Assembly (NCBI RefSeq): GCF_900113335.1
Contig: NZ_FOOX01000015.1
Span: 91,121 to 155,120, forward strand
Reading direction: 5' to 3'
DNA length: 64,000 nt
Source of the DNA: Desulfotruncus arcticus DSM 17038
GTDB taxonomy: Bacteria; Bacillota; Desulfotomaculia; Desulfotomaculales; Desulfallaceae
The notes under the pieces are model-generated. The model made no database searches and had not been told where the DNA came from. It saw nothing but the letters and a program-made list of their open reading frames with translations. Shown here one piece after another: positions 58,493 through 64,000 of the stretch; position 1 is the stretch's first letter; the number at the start of each line of letters is the position of its first letter. A program made the position numbers and the translations under genes.

Positions 58493-59013
58493 AATATGTA
58501 AGAATTATAATTGACTTTTTAATAAGAGATACTCCAATTCACTTGATAAACTTGGTAACTGTTTTGCTTCCTAATCACCTTATAACTAACAGAATTAGAG
58601 GTGGTTTGATAAGACCTTTTTTAGGTAAATGCGGGAGGCGTCTTCAGATTGGAAAAGGCGTCATTATCAATAATCCCAGAAATCTACGAATGGGTAATGA
58701 TTGCTATATATCTCATTATTGCTATGTTCAGGCTAAAGGAGGATTAGAATTTGGAGATAATGTAATTATTGGCCCAATGTCAATTATTGCAACTAGTAAT
58801 CATATTTTTGAAAAAGGTGTAGTAAAAAATAAGGGGAGTCATAAACCAATAGTTATAGGAAAAGGAACTTGGTGTGGAGGACATGTTGTTATTACATCTG
58901 GAGTTAATATCGGGGAAAGTGTAGTAGTTGCTGCAGGTGCTGTAGTGACCAAAGATGTAATATCAAATAAGAAAGTTGCAGGAGTTCCCGCTAAAGAAAT
59001 TACAAGTTGTTGA
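58489..59013 (+). CDS. Hexapeptide-repeat O-acyltransferase (LbH family)
   Basis: A 174-residue acyltransferase of the left-handed beta-helix type, likely to acetylate a sugar of the repeat unit. Isoleucine-patch repeats run through the C-terminal two thirds: GVIINNPRNLRMGND, ISHYCYVQAKGGLEFGDN, VIIGPMSIIA. They are followed by the active-site histidine region SNHIF and the terminal IGKGTWCGGHVVITSGVNIG with AAGAVVTKDV. The first 50 residues are unlike WbbJ and may hold a membrane-associated helix. The GTG start overlaps the preceding stop, with GAGGTGAAAGAG upstream. Confidence 0.9.
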   Translation: MKYVRIIIDFLIRDTPIHLINLVTVLLPNHLITNRIRGGLIRPFLGKCGRRLQIGKGVIINNPRNLRMGNDCYISHYCYVQAKGGLEFGDNVIIGPMSIIATSNHIFEKGVVKNKGSHKPIVIGKGTWCGGHVVITSGVNIGESVVVAAGAVVTKDVISNKKVAGVPAKEITSC

Positions 59014-59025
59014 ATAAAATTGGTA

Positions 59026-59214
59026 ATGGTGTATTTATTTGTTAAATATTTAACGTTACGTATTAGTGACAGTGAGTATTTAATGGATATATATTACATC
59101 TTATTTAAGGTATTTGGTAAGGACATTAAGCATAATTTTGCACCAGACAGACTTGAATATTTGTGGACTAATGCTAGTATCAGTGTTTTCAAAAATTGGA
59201 GGAAGCCCAAATGA
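59026..59214 (+). CDS. Small protein of unknown function, coupled to the next gene
   Basis: A 62-residue frame (MVYLFVKYLTLRISDSEYLM onward) with a hydrophobic start and an aromatic-rich middle (DIYYILFKVFGK). No family is recognised. It could be a real small protein or the remnant of a larger enzyme. In its favour, the stop codon overlaps the start of the next gene as ATGA, the usual sign of translational coupling, and the frame fills the gap between two operon genes exactly. Against it, no clear ribosome site lies upstream of the ATG; a TTG at 59020 is an alternative start. Confidence 0.45.
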   Translation: MVYLFVKYLTLRISDSEYLMDIYYILFKVFGKDIKHNFAPDRLEYLWTNASISVFKNWRKPK

Positions 59215-60326
59215 TAAGAGTTTTGCACATTGTTAGTGCTATGAATAGAGGCGGTCTAGAAGCCTTTTTAATGAATGTGTACAGAAACATTGATCGTGCA
59301 AAATTGCAGTTTGATTTCATGGTACATACGGAAGAGAAGTGTGCACATGATGCTGAAATACACTCTTTGGGAGGGGAAATTTATTCTGTACCAGTGAGGG
59401 GGAAAGGGATTGCTGCAAATAAACAAGCTTTAAATGATTTTTTCGCAGCTCATAAAGAATATAAAATTATCCATCAACATGCAAGTTCGTTAACTTATAT
59501 TGAGCCACTTAAAGCGGCAAAAAAACATGGTGTTCCAGTACGAATTATTCACAGTCATAATACCAAGCAAGGTGGTAGTAGACTACATAGATATATTCAT
59601 TTAGTTAATCGATTATTCATAAAAGATTATGCAACAGATTTTTTTGCATGCTCCGACTTGGCTGCTAAATGGATGTACTCAGTAAAACAGTACCATAAAG
59701 GAGATTTCAAAATAATTTGTAATGGAATAGAAATAAACAAATTTGTTTTTAATGAAGCCACAAGGAAAAGGGTTAGAGACGAATTTAACATACAAAATAA
59801 GTTTTTGGTAGGGCATGTGGGGAGATTTCAACCTCAGAAAAATCACGATTTCTTAATTGATATTTTTAAGGCAATACACGAAAAAGATAACAATAGCGTA
59901 TTGATGTTAATAGGAGAGGGAGAATTGCGCTTAGAAATTTTAAAGAAAGTTGAACAGTTAGAACTAAAGGATGCTGTAATTTTTACTGGGATACGCTCTG
60001 ACGTAATAGATTTGCTACAAGCAATGGATGTGTTTGTATTTCCTTCATTACACGAAGGATTGCCAGTTGCGCTAGTCGAGTCTCAAGCTGCGGGATTAAT
60101 GTGTATGGTATCAGATGTGATAACAAAACAAGTGAACATTACAGAGTTGGTAAATAATCTTGAATTGAGCAGAAGCGCAGATTTTTGGGCTAAAACAATT
60201 ATAGAAAAGGCAGGCAACTATAAAAGAAAAGATACTTCGAAATTGATAAAAGATGGTGGTTTCGATATAAAAGTAGTGGCAGAAGAATTGCTTAGGTTTT
60301 ATTTGGGAAAAGAAGTCACATGTTAA
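59211..60326 (+). CDS. GT4-family glycosyltransferase (EpsF-like)
   Basis: A 371-residue GT-B transferase. It starts IRVLHIVSAMNRGGLEAFLM, the typical EpsF-type opening, has IIHSHNTKQGG and ACSDLAAKWM, then the GT4 domain with VGHVGRFQPQKNHDFLIDIF, LMLIGEGELR, FTGIRSDVIDLLQAMDVFVF and PSLHEGLPVALVESQAAGL. I chose the ATG at 59211, with GGAGG nine bases upstream, over a TTG that lies within that site. It overlaps the preceding small frame (ATGA) and the following polymerase gene by seven bases. Sugar specificity is unknown. Confidence 0.92.
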   Translation: MIRVLHIVSAMNRGGLEAFLMNVYRNIDRAKLQFDFMVHTEEKCAHDAEIHSLGGEIYSVPVRGKGIAANKQALNDFFAAHKEYKIIHQHASSLTYIEPLKAAKKHGVPVRIIHSHNTKQGGSRLHRYIHLVNRLFIKDYATDFFACSDLAAKWMYSVKQYHKGDFKIICNGIEINKFVFNEATRKRVRDEFNIQNKFLVGHVGRFQPQKNHDFLIDIFKAIHEKDNNSVLMLIGEGELRLEILKKVEQLELKDAVIFTGIRSDVIDLLQAMDVFVFPSLHEGLPVALVESQAAGLMCMVSDVITKQVNITELVNNLELSRSADFWAKTIIEKAGNYKRKDTSKLIKDGGFDIKVVAEELLRFYLGKEVTC

Positions 60327-61840
60327 AAACAAAAACAAAAATAAAGAAGCTTATATGTATTTTTGTAACTCTAATGATGCTTTTTTTTATTTACATATTG
60401 AAATCCACCTATGTCGTTAATATATCATACAATAACAGTTTATTCTGGTTGAATTTTTTTGGCTTATTTGGTTGGGTGACACTTATTTGGAGTATAATGT
60501 CGTGGAGAATTTTAAGAGGCGAAATAATCTGTATATATAGTATTTTTTTAGGTGTATTCTATCTATTTACTTTTGGACAAAGCTTATTAATCATTTTTGA
60601 TTTAGTATCTGAAAATCGGGATTTGCTAAATGGAATTTCTTCTTTTCAGCTTGTGGAGGCGCAGATATTTACCCTACTTTGTCTTGTTGCGTTTCACTTA
60701 GGAGCTTTGATCATATGTAAGGAAGTAGGTAAGGAAACTAAAATTTATTCCAATAATAAGATGTTAAATTCGGATGTAATAGGTATGAATAAGGATAATG
60801 TGCTTATGATTAAAGCAATAAAGTATGCTGGCATTACTTTATTGTTATTTTCATTTCCTGGATTTATTTATGATACCATTAGTACATTAACTATAGTAGT
60901 AAATGAAGGCTACAGAGCTTTATATGGCTATGATGGTGATGTGAGAAGTGTGGGTTTGATAGCGCGAATTTTTCAATATACTTCCTCCTATTTTTTGCCC
61001 GCTTTAATATGTTTATTGGTAGTATATAGAACTAAGGTTGCTGTGAGAATTTGGATTGTTGCTGTTATGATAATTTATATTATAAATGAATTATATATTG
61101 GTGGTAGGGGTGGCGCCGTTAGCTTGATTTTGGTTATAATATGCCTCTACCATTACAGCGTTAAACCAATCAATAAAAAGAGAGTTTTTACGATTGGTAT
61201 TTTTTCATATTGTCTCCTGTCATTTCTAAGTGTTATTGCTCAACTGCGTGGCTTATCTAATAGAAGTATTATAGATTACTTTGTAGCTTTTGCAGAATCA
61301 TTCGGTAAAAAGAATTTATTTTTTGATACGCTTACAGAAATAGGGTGGACAATGTTTCCTTTAACGATGATAATGCAAATATTTCCTTCCAATTATGAAT
61401 TTTTTTGGGGGAAAAGTTATTTTTATGCGTTGACATCGGTGATACCGAATTTAGGGTTATGGGAGCTACATCCGGCTGCGCTGTATGCAAGTGGCTCTAC
61501 GTGGCTTATGGATTTGCTCGATTTATATTCTGGCCCAGGTTTTTCACTTTGTGCAGATGCTTTTAGAAACTTCGGTTGGTATGGATTTATAGTTCTTCTA
61601 GGTTTTGGCTTGCTTTTCGGCCGAATATATTCGTCTATTGATAAATTTACGATACACACACGACCTGAGATATTATGTTTTGTAATGATATTCGCAAATG
61701 CAACTATGATGTGTGTTCGGGGAGATAACTTATACATAGTTCGCCCTTTATTCTATGTTGTTATACCAATTTATGTTCTAATTAGAGGCATATACTACTA
61801 CTTGTTAAATTCTAGAGTAACACATAAAATGTCAGGATAA
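60320..61840 (+). CDS. Oligosaccharide repeat-unit polymerase (Wzy-like)
   Basis: A 506-residue membrane protein with about 11-12 hydrophobic segments and a large outer loop, the profile of Wzy/O-antigen polymerases that join lipid-linked repeat units outside the membrane. The stretch YIGGRGGAVSLILVIICLYH with a conserved Arg, and the later WELHPAALYASGSTWLMDLL and GPGFSLCADAFRNFGWYG blocks, resemble the oligosaccharide repeat unit polymerase group. Sequence conservation in this family is low, so the call relies on topology and on the Wzx gene that follows. It overlaps the GT4 gene by seven bases. Confidence 0.85.
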   Translation: MLKTKTKIKKLICIFVTLMMLFFIYILKSTYVVNISYNNSLFWLNFFGLFGWVTLIWSIMSWRILRGEIICIYSIFLGVFYLFTFGQSLLIIFDLVSENRDLLNGISSFQLVEAQIFTLLCLVAFHLGALIICKEVGKETKIYSNNKMLNSDVIGMNKDNVLMIKAIKYAGITLLLFSFPGFIYDTISTLTIVVNEGYRALYGYDGDVRSVGLIARIFQYTSSYFLPALICLLVVYRTKVAVRIWIVAVMIIYIINELYIGGRGGAVSLILVIICLYHYSVKPINKKRVFTIGIFSYCLLSFLSVIAQLRGLSNRSIIDYFVAFAESFGKKNLFFDTLTEIGWTMFPLTMIMQIFPSNYEFFWGKSYFYALTSVIPNLGLWELHPAALYASGSTWLMDLLDLYSGPGFSLCADAFRNFGWYGFIVLLGFGLLFGRIYSSIDKFTIHTRPEILCFVMIFANATMMCVRGDNLYIVRPLFYVVIPIYVLIRGIYYYLLNSRVTHKMSG

Positions 61841-61910
61841 CTCTATAGGAAATATGATTAACGATAAATAAGCTCATTTGGAATAAAGTGGCTAAAAAAA
61901 TTGCCTGTAT

Positions 61911-61952
61911 GCTATTCGGTTGTTCAGCGAAGAATAGCTACGTTCTTTTTTT
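61911..61952 (+). terminator. Probable rho-independent terminator after the polymerase gene
   Basis: GCTATTC and GAATAGC form a 7-bp stem around a 14-base loop; TACGTTCTTTTTTT follows. The T-run begins seven bases after the stem, so strength is uncertain. Confidence 0.55.
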
Positions 61953-62013
61953 AGAATAGAGTTTCCTTTTATAGGTTGACCACCATACTTTAAGGAGCTT
62001 AACTGGGCCGTAA

Positions 62014-62232
62014 TTACTCTACCTCGGAAAGCCTTGCTATGGTGTTTTTGTACTGGCTTATACATCTGTATAGCGATTTTTTCGTAAAATTGCCTAATAC
62101 TTCAGCGAATGACTTTACCGGGCAGCACGTTGTTTTAAGGACCAGTTTCACTCCTTGTTCATCGTGTCCATTCAGTTGGTAAAGTAAATTTGTAGATATA
62201 TTCAAGATATGCAAAAGGTTAAGCTTGTACAT
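62014..62232 (-). pseudogene. Unassigned reverse-strand remnant, possibly transposase-derived
   Basis: A 72-codon frame against the direction of the cluster. It ends KSFAEVLGNFTKKSLYRCIS and QYKNTIARLSEVE. The basic, helical ending and the position in a 480-base gap between polymerase and flippase genes suggest the 3' scrap of an insertion element, but I cannot assign a family. The presumed start lacks a ribosome site. It may be non-coding. Confidence 0.25.
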
Positions 62233-62319
62233 TAATGTTTTTGTTTATAATGTAACATTGATTAGCAATAATGAGATTTATTTATGTGCAAATTTTAATA
62301 AAGAGATGAGGTACATATT

Positions 62320-63624
62320 TTGTTTAAGGCTAAGAAAATTGAAAAAAAAGATTCTTTAAAGCCTCTATCTTTACGAAAAAATATTTCTTGGACGTTTATG
62401 GGTAATATCATTTATGCTGGATGTCAATGGGGCATGTTAGTAGTATTGGCAAAACTGGGTTCGCCAGAAATGGTTGGAAGGTTTGCATTGGCTTTAGCAA
62501 TAACTGCTCCTGTAATGATGTTAACAAATTTGCAGTTGCGGGGAGTACAGGCAACCGACACGAAAGAATTGTACCAATTTGGTGATTATTTAGGTCTTAG
62601 ATTAATTACGTCTATGTTAGCTTTTTTTATTGTTGCTGTGGTGGTACTACTTACTAATCGTGTCCTGGAGACTATTTTTGTTGTTTTAATTATGTGTATG
62701 GCAAAAATAATAGAATCTATTAGTGATATTGTATTCGGCCTAATGCAAAAGAACGAGTGCATGGACCGTATTGCCATGTCTATGATTTTTAAAGGGGTTA
62801 TATCACTATTAGTACTAGGTATTGTTGTTTGGATTACAAGTAGTCTAGTTGTTGGAACACTAGCCCTAGCCTTAGTTTGGTTTGCAGTACTAGTTTTTTA
62901 CGATGTTAAAAACGCTCAGCGTTTTACGACTTTTAGGCCAATAATCCATTACCCTGCAATAAAGAGTATGGTTAAACTCTCATTACCTTTAGGGATTGTA
63001 TTAATGATGGGATCACTAAACACAAATATCCCTCGCTATTTCATAGAATTTTATATTGACGAGGAAACGCTAGGATATTTTGCGGCAATGGCATACTTAA
63101 TTGTAGCTGGCAATTCGGTTATTAGTGCTTTAGGTCAATCGGCTACCCCTAAATTAGCAAAGTACTATGCATATGGGAATAGGAAAAGTTTTGAGAAATT
63201 GATTTTAAAAATGGTTGGTATTGGAATTATTATGGGTGTTATAGGTTTAGGGGTTGCAATAATATTTGGCAATGAGCTATTGACATTACTTTATAGTGAA
63301 GATTATGCGAAGTATTCAGATGTTTTTGTATTAGTTATGTTAGCCGGAGCAATTAATTATGCAGGATCATTTTTAGGATATGGCATGACGGCAGCACGTT
63401 GTTTTAAAATTCAGCCATTTCTTGGGTCAATATGGGTAATTTCAAGTTTAGTAGTGTCATTTTTATTAATACCAAGTTACGGTATGAGGGGAGCAGCATA
63501 CGTTTTAATAGTATCATCGTGTGTACAATTAGTTACAAAAACCTTGGTTGTAGTCTATCTGATATATATCAGGAAAGCCGATAATTATGTAATAAAAAAT
63601 TCAGTGTGCAATTTAATATTTTAG
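62320..63624 (+). CDS. Lipid-linked oligosaccharide flippase (Wzx-like)
   Basis: A 434-residue polysaccharide-export protein of the MOP superfamily with about 12 membrane segments. It flips completed repeat units to the outer face for the Wzy polymerase. The N-terminus NISWTFMGNIIYAGCQWGML and the internal MMGSLNTNIPRYFIEFYIDE are typical of the family, the latter being the conserved block before the second half. It uses a TTG start with GAGATGAGG upstream. It completes a Wzx/Wzy system with the polymerase gene and the Wzz, BY-kinase and CpsB genes at 36-39 kb. Confidence 0.92.
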   Translation: MFKAKKIEKKDSLKPLSLRKNISWTFMGNIIYAGCQWGMLVVLAKLGSPEMVGRFALALAITAPVMMLTNLQLRGVQATDTKELYQFGDYLGLRLITSMLAFFIVAVVVLLTNRVLETIFVVLIMCMAKIIESISDIVFGLMQKNECMDRIAMSMIFKGVISLLVLGIVVWITSSLVVGTLALALVWFAVLVFYDVKNAQRFTTFRPIIHYPAIKSMVKLSLPLGIVLMMGSLNTNIPRYFIEFYIDEETLGYFAAMAYLIVAGNSVISALGQSATPKLAKYYAYGNRKSFEKLILKMVGIGIIMGVIGLGVAIIFGNELLTLLYSEDYAKYSDVFVLVMLAGAINYAGSFLGYGMTAARCFKIQPFLGSIWVISSLVVSFLLIPSYGMRGAAYVLIVSSCVQLVTKTLVVVYLIYIRKADNYVIKNSVCNLIF

Positions 63625-63712
63625 TAAAAGACTCAACTTTCACAGAACCAAAAACCCCTTTAAGCTAGGCACAACCTGAAAACAGCAAGTCTTAATTGCT
63701 TATGTTGACAAT

Positions 63713-64000
63713 TTAAGACGCATTAGCAACAGCAGGTAACATCTTTTTCCTTATATATGTTGGCAATTGTTGTAACCATATATCGACTTTTTCGGCAACA
63801 GATATTGCTTGAGATTCCACCGTATTACCAATCACGATAGAGTTCATTATGGATAACAATTGGGTAAGGGCTGTTTGATAGTCAAGCTCCTTTACCTCAT
63901 CACACATTATGAAGAACAGCTCCCCCAATGACTTAGGGTCAGTATTTAATCGTGACTCCCAAGATAACACAATGTATCGAGTAAAAATAATGCTGGTATG
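63713..64000 (-). mobile_element. IS4-type transposase, C-terminal part (runs off the window)
   Basis: The reverse-strand frame is open to the window edge and reads FTRYIVLSWESRLNTDPKSL then GELFFIMCDEVKEL. This matches the tail of DDE transposases of the IS4 family found in Bacillota, which end with a segment after the catalytic core bearing TDPKSLGELF and CDEV. The catalytic DDE residues lie outside the window. The frame ends LPTYIRKKMLPAVANAS. Whether the element is intact cannot be judged here. Its presence marks the right border of the AT-rich glycan cluster. Confidence 0.75.

Noticed and set aside
62124..63408. 18-base match GGCAGCACGTTGTTTTAA shared by the intergenic remnant and the flippase gene
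   Set aside because: A single short match without flanking similarity; more likely chance than a functional repeat.

Overview
The window looks like a surface-glycan and cell-envelope region of a Gram-positive-type Bacillota, most like the Desulfotomaculum/Pelotomaculum group of Peptococcaceae. That placement is inferred from gene content (SLH-domain proteins beside a CsaB pyruvyl transferase, copper-amine-oxidase-type stalk-domain proteins, a DUF5693 membrane protein, TagA- and LCP-type wall-polymer enzymes) and from frequent TTG/GTG starts behind strong AGGAGG sites. No rRNA or tRNA gene was seen to test it. Nearly all genes point rightward.

Layout. (1) 1-10.1 kb: a glycan island with an MBOAT acyltransferase and its SGNH-like partner, UDP-glucose dehydrogenase (one intact copy and one truncated copy), a DUF4422 transferase, UDP-galactopyranose mutase, a GlfT2-like galactofuranosyltransferase and a Wzm/Wzt ABC exporter. 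It fits synthesis and export of a galactofuranose-containing polymer. (2) 10.1-13.3 kb: mobile and accessory DNA: a TnpB nuclease gene without a zinc ribbon, a stub of an IS607-like TnpA before it, a structured RNA candidate after it, and a Phd/ParE-type toxin-antitoxin pair. (3) 13.3-30.9 kb: envelope proteins: tandem stalk-domain proteins, an exported FAD oxidoreductase ending in an SLH-like segment, DUF5693, TagA-like and LCP proteins, two large SLH paralogues, a MntA/HepT pair whose toxin gene is frameshifted, and CsaB. (4) 31.1-35.2 kb: sugar-nucleotide and lipid-linked initiation genes (TagO/WecA-like, GalU, phosphohexomutase). (5) 35.3-48.3 kb: the regulatory core of a Wzy-type exopolysaccharide locus (CpsB phosphatase, Wzz-like protein, BY-kinase), a c-di-GMP-I riboswitch controlling a 78-residue protein, two CapD/PglF-type dehydratases, and between these a 1555-residue Ser/Thr kinase-ATPase-GAF-LuxR regulator. 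(6) 48.3-52.1 kb: a recombination zone with two intact tyrosine recombinases, several recombinase fragments, a broken AbrB gene and a nucleotidyltransferase-like pair. (7) 52.5-63.6 kb: a visibly AT-rich, probably acquired Wzx/Wzy cluster (initiating sugar transferase, three GT4 transferases, TviB/TviC-type enzymes, acyltransferase, Wzy, Wzx). (8) The right edge is the 3' part of an IS4-type transposase.

How it fits together: TagO-like or EpsL-like enzymes could start lipid-linked chains. GalU, phosphohexomutase, Ugd, Glf, TviB/C and CapD supply activated sugars. The chains leave by Wzm/Wzt (island 1) or Wzx/Wzy (island 7), with length set by Wzz and the BY-kinase/CpsB switch. LCP and CsaB would act on wall polymers that anchor the SLH proteins. 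c-di-GMP sensing and the LuxR-type kinase give two apparent regulatory inputs.

The intergenic DNA carries at least three dispersed repeat families: TTAGTTGG-unit inverted repeats, GTGCCAGGCACC elements and REP-like GAGATT-CGCTCGCAATGACA elements. Some of them have become the 3' ends of genes. The features I would examine first are the TnpB element with its RNA candidate, the c-di-GMP-controlled small gene, the TTAGTTGG repeats, and the cassette lying between recombinase fragments.
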